Under the pieces are notes generated by a model that ran no database searches, was not told where the DNA came from, and worked only from the letters and a program-made list of their open reading frames with translations. From Desertibaculum subflavum (lineage in GTDB: Bacteria; Pseudomonadota; Alphaproteobacteria; Ferrovibrionales; Ferrovibrionaceae), in assembly GCA_003576705.1 (NCBI GenBank), contig QOZS01000009.1:61512-125511 (forward strand): DNA of 64,000 bases. Direction: 5' to 3'. Shown here in pieces: positions 35,180 through 43,365 of the stretch; positions within the stretch are counted from its first letter, which is position 1, and every line of letters begins with the position of its first letter. The position numbers were made by a program, and so were the translations under genes.

Positions 35180-36562
35180 ATGAACGACACGCTTCTCGCC
35201 AATTCCGCCGTCATCGCCGATTTCCGCCGCAGGACACCGGGTTCCGCGCGGCTGCACGAGGAGGCGAGCCGGTCGCTGCCGAGCGGCATCGCCCATGACT
35301 CGCGCCACCTCTCGCCCTACCCGATCTATGTCGAGCGCGCCGAGGGGCCGCGCAAATGGGATGTCGACGGCAACGAGTATGTCGACTATTTCGGCGGCCA
35401 CGGCGCGCTCCTGCTCGGCCACTCGCACCCGGCCATCGTCGCGGCGGTGCAGCGGCAGATGGCGGCCGGCACGCATTACGGCTCCTGCCACGCGCTGGAG
35501 GTGCGCTGGGCGGCGCTGATCAAGCAGCTGATGCCGGCGATGGAGAACGTGCGCTTCACCTCTTCCGGCACCGAGGCATCACAGCTCGCTTTGCGCCTTG
35601 CCCGTGCCCATACCGGCAAGCCCAAGGTGATCCGCTATATCGGCCATTTCCACGGCTGGCACGATCACGTCGCCGCCGGCGCCAATTCGCATTTCGACGG
35701 CAGCGCGCCGGTCGGCACGCTCGCCGCGAGCAGCGAGAACATGCTGTTCCTGTCGGCCGACAGCCTGGCGCCCACACTCGCCGCACTCGACAGCGGAGAC
35801 GATATCGCGGCGGTGATTCTGGAACCGAGCGGGGCCTCCTGGGGTCAGGTGCCGCTGCCGCCGGGTTTCCTCGAGGGCCTGCGGGAGGCGACGGCAGCCA
35901 AGGGCGTGGTGCTGATCTTCGACGAGGTCGTCACCGGTTTCCGCCTGTCGCCCGGCGGCGCGCAGGCGAAGCACGGCATCGTGCCGGATCTCACCGTGCT
36001 CGGCAAGATCGTCGCCGGCGGACTGCCCGGCGGCGCGGTGGCCGGCAGACGCGCCATCCTGGAACAGCTCGACTTCGCCGCCATGAAGGCGCAGGGCCGC
36101 GAAAAGGTCGCGCATCAGGGCACGTTCAACGCCAATCCGCTGGCCGCCGCGGCGGCAGTCGCCATGCTGGAGCAGGTGGCGACCGGCGAGCCGAACGCGC
36201 GCGCCGACCGCGCCGGCGAGAGACTGCGCGCGGGCATGAACCGGGTGCTGAGGGACGAGCGCGCGGCCTGGGCCGTCTACGGCGAGGCCTCGCAGTTCCA
36301 TATCTTCACCAATCCGCGGCGCATCGCGCTCGATCCGCTGGGCTTCGACCCCGTCGCGCTCGGATTCGCCGGGCTGAAGGGCGCCAAGGATCCGGGCACG
36401 GCGAACCGGCTCCGGCTCGCCATGCTGAACCACGGCGTCGACATCATGGGCGCGCCGGGCGGCCTGATCTCCGCCGCGCATGACGACGCCGCGATCGACG
36501 CGACGATCGAAGGCTTTGCCCGCGCGGTCCGGATGCTGAAGGCCGAGGGCGATATTCCCTGA
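35180..36562 (+). CDS. Class III aminotransferase, glutamate-1-semialdehyde aminomutase-like
   Basis: This 460-residue PLP enzyme has DGNEYVDYFGGHGALLLGH near 70, FTSSGTEASQLALRLAR near 125, GHFHGWHDHVAAG, LIFDEVVTGFRLSPGGAQ and the PLP-Lys motif VLGKIVAGGLPGGAVAG near 278. These are GSA-aminomutase-type features. It is too divergent in context to be HemL: no haem genes are near and a convergent Rieske oxygenase lies 3 bp away. A catabolic omega-transaminase or mutase is more likely. ATG 35180 is chosen; an earlier in-frame start at 35135 has no support. Confidence 0.82.
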   Translation: MNDTLLANSAVIADFRRRTPGSARLHEEASRSLPSGIAHDSRHLSPYPIYVERAEGPRKWDVDGNEYVDYFGGHGALLLGHSHPAIVAAVQRQMAAGTHYGSCHALEVRWAALIKQLMPAMENVRFTSSGTEASQLALRLARAHTGKPKVIRYIGHFHGWHDHVAAGANSHFDGSAPVGTLAASSENMLFLSADSLAPTLAALDSGDDIAAVILEPSGASWGQVPLPPGFLEGLREATAAKGVVLIFDEVVTGFRLSPGGAQAKHGIVPDLTVLGKIVAGGLPGGAVAGRRAILEQLDFAAMKAQGREKVAHQGTFNANPLAAAAAVAMLEQVATGEPNARADRAGERLRAGMNRVLRDERAAWAVYGEASQFHIFTNPRRIALDPLGFDPVALGFAGLKGAKDPGTANRLRLAMLNHGVDIMGAPGGLISAAHDDAAIDATIEGFARAVRMLKAEGDIP

Positions 36563-36565
36563 GCC

Positions 36566-37864
36566 TTACTCCGCCGCCTGCACGCGGCCGCGGCGGTCGC
36601 CGAAGCGCTCGAGCAGCACGTCCTCGAAATCGATGCCTTCGGCCGCGAACCAGCTGCCCGGCCGCGTGCGATAGGCTTCCGGCCGCCAGGGCGCGGTCGG
36701 CTCCTCGCCCGCCATCAGCGCCTTCGCCCCCGCCAGCAGGGTGCGGCGGAAGCGCGCCACGGCGGCATCGGTCGCGGTGAGCGTTTCGCGCGTCCGGTCG
36801 GCGATGAAGCCCTGGGATTGCTGGATCATCAGGTCCTGTTCCGCCAGGCCCTTGATGCCGGTGAAGGTGGCGCTCTTCTGTGCCTGACGATCGATCTGGA
36901 AATCGTTGCCGCGGTTGCGCAGCGGGATGTAGTCGGGACCGACCTCGGCGATGACGCCGTGGCCTTTCTTCAATTTCGCGCGCTCCTCCGGCCCGATCTC
37001 GCGCTCCGGATTCCAGGCATAGACATAGATCCAGCAGGCCTCGTCGGTGATCGGCGCCACGGTGAAGCCGAAATAGGTCTCGCCCGGCAGGGTCGAAGGG
37101 CCGGTGCCATGCGCGGGCAGCATGAACTGTGTCATGCGCCAGTAGATGCCCTCCTCGTCCGCCTTGCGGGCTCCGCCGACCACGAAGCCGACCTCGTGGT
37201 CGAGGATCTGGAAGCGCGGCATCGGGTCGTTCCTGATCCAGCGCAGCCGGCGGGCATCGGCCGGCGCATCCGGGTTCTCGTTCGACGGCACCGAGGGCGC
37301 CGGCATGTGCAGGAAGGAGAAGTGCGAAGTGTCGAGATCGCCTTCCAGGACCTGGGCCCAGTTGCACTCGATCAGCTGCTTCATCACGTACCGGCGGCCG
37401 GCCGGCATCAAACCGTATTCGAGCTCGGGCGGCGCCGGCATGCGCTCGGGCGGTCCCATCCACGCCCAGACGATGTCGCCGTATTCGCGCGTGGGATACG
37501 ACTGGATGCGCACGGTGTCGTGGTGACGCGCGCCGGGCGGCACGTTCGGCAGGTCGACCGCCTTGCCGGTCACGTCGAACTTCCAGCCGTGATAGACGCA
37601 GCGCAGCCCGCAGGCCTCGTTGCGGCCGAAATACATGTCGGCGCCGCGATGCGGACAGCGTCGGTCGAACAGACCGATGCGGCCTTCGCTGTCGCGGAAG
37701 GCGACTAGATCCTCGCCCATGATCCGGACCCGGATGGGCGCGCCGTCGCGCGCCGGCAGCTCTTCCGACAATGCCACCGGCTGCCAGAAGCGGCGGAAGT
37801 AGCGCCCCATCGGGGTCTCGGCGCCCGTGCGGGTGAGAAGCTCGTTGTCCTCTGCCGACAGCAT
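36566..37864 (-). CDS. Rieske [2Fe-2S] aromatic ring-hydroxylating oxygenase, phthalate-dioxygenase type
   Basis: This 432-residue oxygenase component has a Rieske centre from CPHRGADMYFG (Cys-x-His) and LRCVYHGWKFD (Cys-x2-His) near residues 70-97. The mononuclear iron site is EGDLDTSHFSFLH, and LMIQQSQGFIADRT is typical of the phthalate/phenoxybenzoate dioxygenase branch. It oxidises an aromatic or related substrate using electrons from a separate reductase, which is not encoded nearby. It is convergent with the aminotransferase and divergent from the universal stress protein gene (191 bp gap, no clear site seen). Confidence 0.9.
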   Translation of the reverse strand: MLSAEDNELLTRTGAETPMGRYFRRFWQPVALSEELPARDGAPIRVRIMGEDLVAFRDSEGRIGLFDRRCPHRGADMYFGRNEACGLRCVYHGWKFDVTGKAVDLPNVPPGARHHDTVRIQSYPTREYGDIVWAWMGPPERMPAPPELEYGLMPAGRRYVMKQLIECNWAQVLEGDLDTSHFSFLHMPAPSVPSNENPDAPADARRLRWIRNDPMPRFQILDHEVGFVVGGARKADEEGIYWRMTQFMLPAHGTGPSTLPGETYFGFTVAPITDEACWIYVYAWNPEREIGPEERAKLKKGHGVIAEVGPDYIPLRNRGNDFQIDRQAQKSATFTGIKGLAEQDLMIQQSQGFIADRTRETLTATDAAVARFRRTLLAGAKALMAGEEPTAPWRPEAYRTRPGSWFAAEGIDFEDVLLERFGDRRGRVQAAE

Positions 37865-38055
37865 CTTGCACCTCGTTTCCTCGCGCCGGCGCGTGACACG
37901 CAGGGGCCGCTTTAGGCTCTCGTCGCACCGTCGCCGCCAAAGCCTAGCGAGGCAGGCCCCCGAGCAACAGAGGCGTCGCAGGCCCCTCGCCGGCCGACGG
38001 CTTGGCGATTGCCCGCGTGCCTCATCCGGGTCAGGATCGCTCAGGGGGGATAGCG

Positions 38056-38847
38056 ATGCATAGTCTCGTCACCTTGATCCGCGGTTCGGACGACGATGTC
38101 GCCGCCTTGCGCGCGGCTGTCGCCCTGGCCCAGGCGGTCGGCGCGCGGCTGACCGTCGTGCATGCCGTCGATGTCGACATGCGGGCGGTGGCCGCCTTCG
38201 AAACCGCGGCCGCTGGCCTCGATGCCGCCAACAAGAACCTGGCGCGCGCGCCGGCCCGGGCCGCCTTCAAGGAGGTCTGCGGGCACATTCCCGGCTGCCG
38301 GCTGCTGGAGTTCGACACCAAGGCCGCCGAAACCGTGGAGCGTATCAGCCCCTACCACGACACCGTGGTCGTGGGGCGCCTGGCGGCGGTCGACGGCCCG
38401 GGCGCGAAGGTGTTCTCCTCGGCGTTGTGGGAGGCCGGCAGTGCGGTGCTCGTCTGTCCGCCCGGGGCGCCGAGCGCGGTGCGTCATGTGGCGATCGCCT
38501 GGAACGGATCCGCGCAGGCCGGCCGCGCGCTGCGGGCCGCCATGCCCTTCGTCGGCCAGGCCGAACGGGTCACGGTGCTGTACCGACGGTCCGGGGCGGA
38601 GGATGAGGAGCTCAAGCGCTATCTCGCGACGCACGAGGTCCGCTCGGCTGCATTCGGCTCCTATGGGGCGAGCGGCCTCACCGCGCGCGGCTGGGGCCGT
38701 GCCCTGCTCGCCGAAGTGAAGATGCTGGGCGCCGATCTTCTGGTGATGGGTGCCTATGGAGGCCGCGTCAGCAACCTGCTGGGGTTCGGGCGGGCAACGG
38801 AGAAGATCGTGACCTCGTCGTCTGTCCCGGTGCTGCTGAGCGCGTGA
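38056..38847 (+). CDS. Universal stress protein, tandem-type
   Basis: This 263-residue protein has two UspA-like halves. The second ends LLVMGAYGGRVSNLLGFGRATEKI, the GxxGx9G nucleotide-binding loop, and then SVPVLLSA. The first half (LVTLIRGSDDDVAALRAAVALAQAVGARL) lacks the ATP loop. The ATG follows a GGGGGGA tract. Its role is stress tolerance by an unknown mechanism. A terminator follows at 38893-38930. Confidence 0.88.
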   Translation: MHSLVTLIRGSDDDVAALRAAVALAQAVGARLTVVHAVDVDMRAVAAFETAAAGLDAANKNLARAPARAAFKEVCGHIPGCRLLEFDTKAAETVERISPYHDTVVVGRLAAVDGPGAKVFSSALWEAGSAVLVCPPGAPSAVRHVAIAWNGSAQAGRALRAAMPFVGQAERVTVLYRRSGAEDEELKRYLATHEVRSAAFGSYGASGLTARGWGRALLAEVKMLGADLLVMGAYGGRVSNLLGFGRATEKIVTSSSVPVLLSA

Positions 38848-38892
38848 GGGCGGGCACGGCGGTTGTCTGTTGGGTGTGGCCTGGAATCGGGA

Positions 38893-38930
38893 AGGCCCCG
38901 GCGTTTGATTGCCGGGGCCTTTGATATTGC
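38893..38930 (+). terminator. Rho-independent terminator of the universal stress protein gene
   Basis: The perfect 10-bp stem AGGCCCCGGC / GCCGGGGCCT closes an 8-base loop and is followed by TTGATATTG. It lies 45 bases past the stop and directly before the tRNA fragment at 38931. Confidence 0.75.
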
Positions 38931-38975
38931 TGGTTGCGGGGACAGGATTTGAACCTGTGACCTTCAGGTTATGAG
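38931..38975 (-). other. 3' fragment of initiator tRNA-Met (attachment-site scar)
   Basis: Read on the minus strand these 45 bases begin in the anticodon loop (CTCATAA, anticodon CAT). They run through CCTGAAGGTC, the T-arm ACAGGTTCAAATCCTGT, the acceptor strand CCCCGCA and ACCA. This is the 3' part of tRNA-fMet as found in Alphaproteobacteria. The 5' half is absent: sequence departs right after the anticodon loop, so no functional tRNA is made. Anticodon-to-CCA is the segment that tyrosine recombinases duplicate on integration. The intact copy should lie at the far end of the island, outside the window. Confidence 0.85.
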
Positions 38976-38997
38976 GGCGATGACCAAAGTCATAACC
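38967..38997. repeat. 8-bp inverted repeat across the tRNA-fragment boundary
   Basis: GGTTATGA (38967-38974, inside the tRNA anticodon arm) and TCATAACC (38990-38997) are perfect inverted copies separated by 15 bases. The second copy lies just outside the tRNA fragment, as core-type sites do at integrase crossover points. Confidence 0.55.
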
Positions 38998-39035
38998 CAT
39001 TGATAGAACAGCAGAATATTTCCAGAAAAAAATCT

Positions 39036-39100
39036 GTGTGCTAACAGGTGTGCTAGGAAATCTGAGGTCATCGATCAGCACGTTGGCCCCGATTAGCACA
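39036..39100. repeat. GTGTGCTA repeats, candidate integrase arm-type sites
   Basis: GTGTGCTA occurs at 39036-39043 and 39048-39055 as direct copies 12 bp apart. TTAGCACA, the inverted form of TGTGCTAA, lies at 39093-39100. They sit 60-125 bp from the tRNA fragment, where integrase arm sites are expected. No integrase gene remains. Confidence 0.45.
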
Positions 39101-39526
39101 GAATCGAGCCGCTCCGCCCTACTGCCCTGGGTCACGATCAGCGCAGCGCAGCGCTGCGCCCATGCCCGTCGGCCAGACCGGGGTAGCAACGGCAAGGGCG
39201 GTCGGGGCGGAGGGCGATCGCCCGGCCTGCACAAGCAGGATGAAACTTGCTGTCCCTGGCAAGCGTAGGCACGCGCGGAAGGTCGGGAAGACCGCCCCGA
39301 ACGAGCGAAGCGATCCCGTGCCCGCGCGGGGGCGGAGCCCTTAGGAGCTCCACCCGGCGGACGCTTCAGCGGACGCCGAGCAAGAAAGTGCGACGGAAAT
39401 GCGCGAGTGCAAACTCGGATCAGTTTATCTGCTGGTAGGGCGAACTCGGCGGCCGGCTAAGGTACCGCGATTTCGTAGCTCAGAATGCTGGTGGACGCAG
39501 TCTGCGGCGAACCACGCTCTCGGGGC
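39101..39526. other. Gene-free stretch, first part
   Basis: No supportable coding sequence was found on either strand. Open frames here are short, overlapping and rich in Arg/Ala/Pro, without motifs. Part of it (GGGCTCCGCCCC and CGCTTCGCTCG-type words on the minus strand near 39290-39345) looks like GC-skewed non-coding debris such as is seen near lost mobile elements. Confidence 0.5.
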
Positions 39527-39708
39527 AATTCCCTGCTTACAGGGAAAATAACAGGGAATTCTGCGCATTCTGGCCGTTGGGAGCCGTCGGATTAGCTCTC
39601 AAGTGGCTGAAATCCGGGATCTTCTCCACGCAGTTCCCTGCGGTCAGAACAGGGATTGGTTTTCCGGTTTCAGGGACGCGATCCCGAATTCGTCAGCTAA
39701 GCAGGGAA
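39527..39708. repeat. Cluster of CAGGGAA/TTCCCTG words
   Basis: The 7-mer CAGGGAA or its complement occurs at 39529-39535, 39540-39546, 39552-39558, 39634-39640 and 39702-39708. Near-copies are at 39650 and 39671. The first and third form a perfect 9-bp inverted repeat, AATTCCCTG (39527-39535) and CAGGGAATT (39552-39560). The cluster is non-coding and local A/T content is higher than around it. Confidence 0.7.
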
Positions 39709-39937
39709 TCCTGGAAGAGCTGGGATTCGGCCGCGTCAGGCCGGCCGTGTTTTGGCGGCCGCGCACCCTATCGTCTTCTGTTTCAGTCTCCGCTGTGCGG
39801 CACAGCAGTTCCGATCAGGCTAAAGTTCGTCGGCTGAGGGCATGGCGCTGGCGCTCGCGTAAGGTGGCCGCGCGCGCGAGAGCGTCGGGCGAGGCGAGGA
39901 GCGCTTCATCAGATGGCCCGGCAATGAGCGGGAAGAG

Positions 39938-40240
39938 ATGGAAAACTTTCTGTTCGTGATCGGCTATATGGGGACCGGGCTCGTCATCGGCGCCTATGCC
40001 CCTCAGATCTGGCACCTCTGGACCGAGCAATGCTCCGCCGGAATCAGCGAGCGCGCCTACGCGCTGTGGGTCGTGGCGTCAGCGCTCTTCCTCGGCCATG
40101 CCCTTATCATCGGCGATGCCGTGTTCATGATTACACAGCTCGTGAATATTGGAGCCCTGGTGGTCATCCTGGTCCTGGCACGGCGGTTCCGTAACCAGAT
40201 CTGCGCCGGGCATGCGCACCAGCTTCACGTACGAAAGTAG
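39938..40240 (+). CDS. Small PQ-loop/SemiSWEET-like membrane protein
   Basis: This 100-residue protein has three predicted transmembrane helices. GTGLVIGAYAPQIWHLWTEQ contains the PQ-loop motif (here APQI), followed by ALWVVASALFLGHALIIGD and QLVNIGALVVILVLARRF. Three-helix PQ-loop proteins dimerise to form sugar or amino-acid uniporters (SemiSWEET). It is the first gene inside the island, convergent with the YedE-like gene; a purine-rich GGGAAGAG precedes the ATG. Confidence 0.75.
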   Translation: MENFLFVIGYMGTGLVIGAYAPQIWHLWTEQCSAGISERAYALWVVASALFLGHALIIGDAVFMITQLVNIGALVVILVLARRFRNQICAGHAHQLHVRK

Positions 40241-40317
40241 CTCCGTTAGCGGGCAGGCCAGATATCGACTTCTTGCAGGTCAGTTCGACGTCCGATGGAG
40301 CGAGAGGCCCCTGCCGC

Positions 40318-41277
40318 CTAAGACCACGAGCGTGCCGTCGAGCCGAACTTGGCGATCAGTGCGGCAAGCGACACGACGAGCAGCAGATAGGCGATCCCAG
40401 CCTGCCAAGCCCCCATCGGGAACCCAACCATCAGCAGCGCATCGTTCCCACCGGGAATGCTCAGCGCACCCAATCCCATCAGGATGCCGCCCGCCGTTCG
40501 CCTGAGCACGCTCTTGAGCGTTGGCCATTTCAGCATGAAGCGACGCTTCCTCACTCTTGCGGAGACAAGGCTGCCACCGAACATGCAAACTGAAATCACG
40601 GCGCCCGCGAGGGGTATTGAGACTATCGATCCAACCGACGCTGTGATCGAGAACTGGGGCGCGAGAATCGCCAGGACCGTAAAGATGATTCCGATTGCTC
40701 CCATCGACAGCGTCAGCCGCAAGAAGTTCGACTCGGTCCGGAACCACAAGCCGAACCTCAGAACCACAATCGCGGCGAGTGCGAGGGCGAGGAGCACGGG
40801 TCCAAGCGGCACGGGAGCGCTTGCCGGGGGATGATGCGGCAGCACGCCGATTATTGAATCGATGTAGAACACGGCAAAAATGCCAAGGAACGTGAATACG
40901 AAATCGATGTCGCCGTTTCCGAAATGCCCGACAGAACCGAATACGCAGGCGCCGTTCACATAGGTGCCGCTTGCGAACAGTATGGCTGCGGGAATCAGCA
41001 AGCCAAGTGGTGACCAGCCATTCCGCACCGTCGGTGAAATTTCTAGGGACGCGTAGACGATGCCGGCCCACAGGGCGCATTCGGCAAGCGCAACGAAACG
41101 CGTCGGGCGCCTCTCCAAAACCAGTTCGGTCGTTGCGATGACGGTGCAGATCGATCCATGGTTGAGAGCGAAACCCAGGGCAAATCCGAGCACCCCGAGC
41201 AGGGCCAGACCCGGCCAGATCTGCATGGCTGCATCCGCCAGATTGAGCTCGAGACTTCCTCCGAAGAATTCGCTCAT
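40318..41277 (-). CDS. YeeE/YedE family membrane transporter (thiosulfate/sulfur-type)
   Basis: This 319-residue protein has about nine helices and the conserved cysteine contexts of the family: FALNHGSICTVI near residue 44, NGACVFGSVGHFGNGD near 110 and ISVCMFGGSL near 225. YeeE transports thiosulfate; YedE homologues are linked to selenium or sulfur handling. It is the last gene of the minus-strand repair/efflux cluster, 65 bp after msrA. Supplying reduced sulfur for thiol or methionine repair would fit, as an inference. Confidence 0.82.
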   Translation of the reverse strand: MSEFFGGSLELNLADAAMQIWPGLALLGVLGFALGFALNHGSICTVIATTELVLERRPTRFVALAECALWAGIVYASLEISPTVRNGWSPLGLLIPAAILFASGTYVNGACVFGSVGHFGNGDIDFVFTFLGIFAVFYIDSIIGVLPHHPPASAPVPLGPVLLALALAAIVVLRFGLWFRTESNFLRLTLSMGAIGIIFTVLAILAPQFSITASVGSIVSIPLAGAVISVCMFGGSLVSARVRKRRFMLKWPTLKSVLRRTAGGILMGLGALSIPGGNDALLMVGFPMGAWQAGIAYLLLVVSLAALIAKFGSTARSWS

Positions 41278-41342
41278 TCGGTCACCGGTTGGACTGAGAA
41301 CCTCACCGCCCGCTTTAGGGGCGATGAGGTTGCAGTGCGGTC

Positions 41343-41861
41343 TCAGGCAGCCGCGCCGGCGCGCCGGGACAGTTTCCAGCCCGGGCGCAGGAAGTGGCAG
41401 GTATAGCCTTGCGGGTAACGCTCGAGATAATCCTGGTGCGCCGGCTCGGCCTCCCAGAACTCCCGCGCGCGCGAGACCTTCGTCACGACGCGGCCCGGCC
41501 ACAGGCCAGAGGCGTTGACATCGTCGATCGTCCGGAGCGCCTCGTCACGCTGCGCCTCGGAGGTATAGAAGATCTCCGAGCGGTACGACGTTCCGACGTC
41601 ATTGCCCTGACGATCCAAGGTGGTGGGATCGTGGATCTGGAAGAAGAACTCCAGAAGGTCGCGATAGCTGATGCGCGTCGCGTCGAATTCGATCTCGATC
41701 GCCTCGGCGTGAGTTCCGTGGTGACGATAGGTCGCGTTCGGCACATCGCCGCCCGTATACCCGACGCGTGTCTTGACGACGCCGGGCAGCTTGCGGATGA
41801 GATCCTGCATGCCCCAGAAGCAGCCGCCGGCGAAGACGGCACGATCAAGCGTGGCTGACAT
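41343..41861 (-). CDS. msrA: Peptide-methionine (S)-S-oxide reductase MsrA
   Basis: This 172-residue protein has an N-terminal [14 protein letters not shown] with the catalytic Cys of the GCFWG motif. [24 protein letters not shown] and [19 protein letters not shown](T) follow, all strictly MsrA. It reduces the S-epimer of methionine sulfoxide using thioredoxin. Its ATG overlaps the stop of the thioredoxin-MsrB gene, so the reductant and both epimer-specific reductases are made together. Confidence 0.95.
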   Translation of the reverse strand: MSATLDRAVFAGGCFWGMQDLIRKLPGVVKTRVGYTGGDVPNATYRHHGTHAEAIEIEFDATRISYRDLLEFFFQIHDPTTLDRQGNDVGTSYRSEIFYTSEAQRDEALRTIDDVNASGLWPGRVVTKVSRAREFWEAEPAHQDYLERYPQGYTCHFLRPGWKLSRRAGAAA

Positions 41862-42655
41862 CACGAGTCCTCCTTCTTCGGCTCGACATCGAAGATGGGC
41901 AGCAGGTCGCCATAGCCCTCGGCTTCCATGTCCTCCCGGGCGACGAAGCGCAGCGATGCGGAATTGATGCAATAGCGCAGGCCGGTCGAGTCCCGTGGCC
42001 CATCGGTGAAGACATGCCCGAGATGGCTGTCGCCATGCTTGGAGCGCACCTCCACGCGGTGCATGCCGTGGCTGCTGTCCAATCGCTCGGTCACATTCTC
42101 CTTCGCGATCGGGCGGGTGAAACTCGGCCAGCCGCAACCAGAATCATACTTGTCGATCGAGGTGAATAGCGGCTCGCCCGAGACGACGTCGACGTAGATG
42201 CCGGCGGCCTTGTTGTCGACATACTCACCGGAGAACGGTTTTTCGGTGCCGTCCCTCTGGGTGACCCGGTATTGCTCCGGGGTGAGCCGGCTGACCGCTT
42301 CGTCCGTCTTCGTGTATTTCCCGCGCGCGCGTTCGATCGCGGCGGTCAGCGAAGCGCGGGTCTGGAGGCCGACCAGCGTCTCGACCGGATTGCCGCCCTT
42401 GAACAGTACCAAGGTCGGAATAGAACGGACGCCAAACTGCGCGGCCTTCAGCGGATTGTCGTCGACGTTGAGCTTTGTGACGACGAGGGCATCGCCATAT
42501 TCGTCCGCGATTCTTTCCAGGACCGGGGCGATGGCGCGGCAGGGGCCGCACCAGGGCGCCCAGAAATCGACCAGCACGAGGTCGTTTCTGTGCACAGCCG
42601 CGTCGAAGTTGTCGTCGCTGATACTGGTCGGTTTGTTGGCAACGAGCGTTGTCAT
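41861..42655 (-). CDS. msrB: Thioredoxin-MsrB fusion protein
   Basis: This 264-residue protein has a thioredoxin domain at residues 1-110 ([19 protein letters not shown]) fused to an MsrB domain at about 120-264. In MsrB the catalytic Cys is in [12 protein letters not shown] and the candidate resolving Cys in [10 protein letters not shown]. Both zinc CxxC pairs of typical MsrB are missing (VDVVS and RSKHGD stand in their places). Neisserial PilB joins thioredoxin, MsrA and MsrB; here MsrA is a separate downstream gene. ATG 42655 follows AAAGGAG. No signal peptide was seen, so it is cytoplasmic. Confidence 0.92.
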   Translation of the reverse strand: MTTLVANKPTSISDDNFDAAVHRNDLVLVDFWAPWCGPCRAIAPVLERIADEYGDALVVTKLNVDDNPLKAAQFGVRSIPTLVLFKGGNPVETLVGLQTRASLTAAIERARGKYTKTDEAVSRLTPEQYRVTQRDGTEKPFSGEYVDNKAAGIYVDVVSGEPLFTSIDKYDSGCGWPSFTRPIAKENVTERLDSSHGMHRVEVRSKHGDSHLGHVFTDGPRDSTGLRYCINSASLRFVAREDMEAEGYGDLLPIFDVEPKKEDS

Positions 42656-42722
42656 GTCACTTCTCCTTTTCATGCTGCATGTTTCAGACTCGATGAGGAT
42701 CTCTTTCCTCGCTTCTCGCCAT

Positions 42723-43250
42723 CTAGGCTTGGTGTGACCGCAGCGACTTGAGCGAGTCGACGGCGATCCAGATGGAGATCGCGAGCAAGCCCACGTCCTT
42801 GAGCAGGAACTGGCCGGGCAGCACGGTGATTGCCGGGAAGCCGAGCTCCGGTACGGCCACGCCGGGCGTCGAGGCGAGGAAGCTCAAGGTCGTCGCGAAC
42901 AAGCCTGCGGAGAGCAAGCCGCCGAGCAGCGACCAGGCCGGCCCGGCAAGCCGGGCGGCGATCAGTACGCCGATCGAGAGCTCCACCACGCCGAGGAAGT
43001 TCGAGAAGCTCTGTACGCTCAGGGCGTCATAGAACCAGCCGATCAGCGGACTCGGCTCGACCAGGCCGACGAGCCCGTTCGCCTCGTAGGCCGTAAATTT
43101 CATGCCCCCAAACCAGGCGTAAATCAGCGCCAGCGATCCGTAGAGGCCGATTTGAGCGGCCCGCGCGCCGTACCGGTCGATGAGCGCGAGACCGCGGTCG
43201 AGTCGCTCCGCGATAGGCGGGGCGGCGGGCACGTGGACAGTCGAGAACAT
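42723..43250 (-). CDS. DUF417 family inner-membrane protein, RclC/YkgB-like
   Basis: This 175-residue protein has four helices. [59 protein letters not shown] and [11 protein letters not shown] match the DUF417 family, whose E. coli member RclC belongs to the reactive-chlorine resistance operon. It precedes the thioredoxin-MsrB/MsrA pair (67 bp gap) on the same strand, a context that supports a role in hypochlorous-acid or quinone stress. AAAGGAGTTG precedes the ATG. Confidence 0.85.
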   Translation of the reverse strand: MFSTVHVPAAPPIAERLDRGLALIDRYGARAAQIGLYGSLALIYAWFGGMKFTAYEANGLVGLVEPSPLIGWFYDALSVQSFSNFLGVVELSIGVLIAARLAGPAWSLLGGLLSAGLFATTLSFLASTPGVAVPELGFPAITVLPGQFLLKDVGLLAISIWIAVDSLKSLRSHQA

Positions 43251-43266
43251 GATGCAACTCCTTTCG

Positions 43267-43338
43267 TCAGGCGTGTTGGTCCAAAGTTCTGCTACCCGTG
43301 AACAAGACTCTGCTGCGTGTGAATCGGCGCGTGCTCAT
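43267..43338 (-). CDS. Possible 23-residue ORF between the RND pump and the DUF417 gene
   Basis: A short frame, MSTRRFTRSRVLFTGSRTL plus four residues, has GAAAGGAG six bases before its ATG. It ends 16 bases before the next start, whose own ribosome site overlaps the stop region. It is Arg/Thr/Ser-rich with no motif. It could be a translational coupler or leader peptide, or a chance frame. The good ribosome site is the only positive evidence. Confidence 0.35.
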   Translation of the reverse strand: MSTRRFTRSRVLFTGSRTLDQHA

Positions 43339-43365
43339 CGCGAGTCTCCTTTCAGCTGTACGGGT

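Noticed and set aside
38931..38975. Functional tRNA-Met gene
   Set aside because: The acceptor 5' strand, D-arm and 5' half of the anticodon arm are missing; only the 3' part is present.
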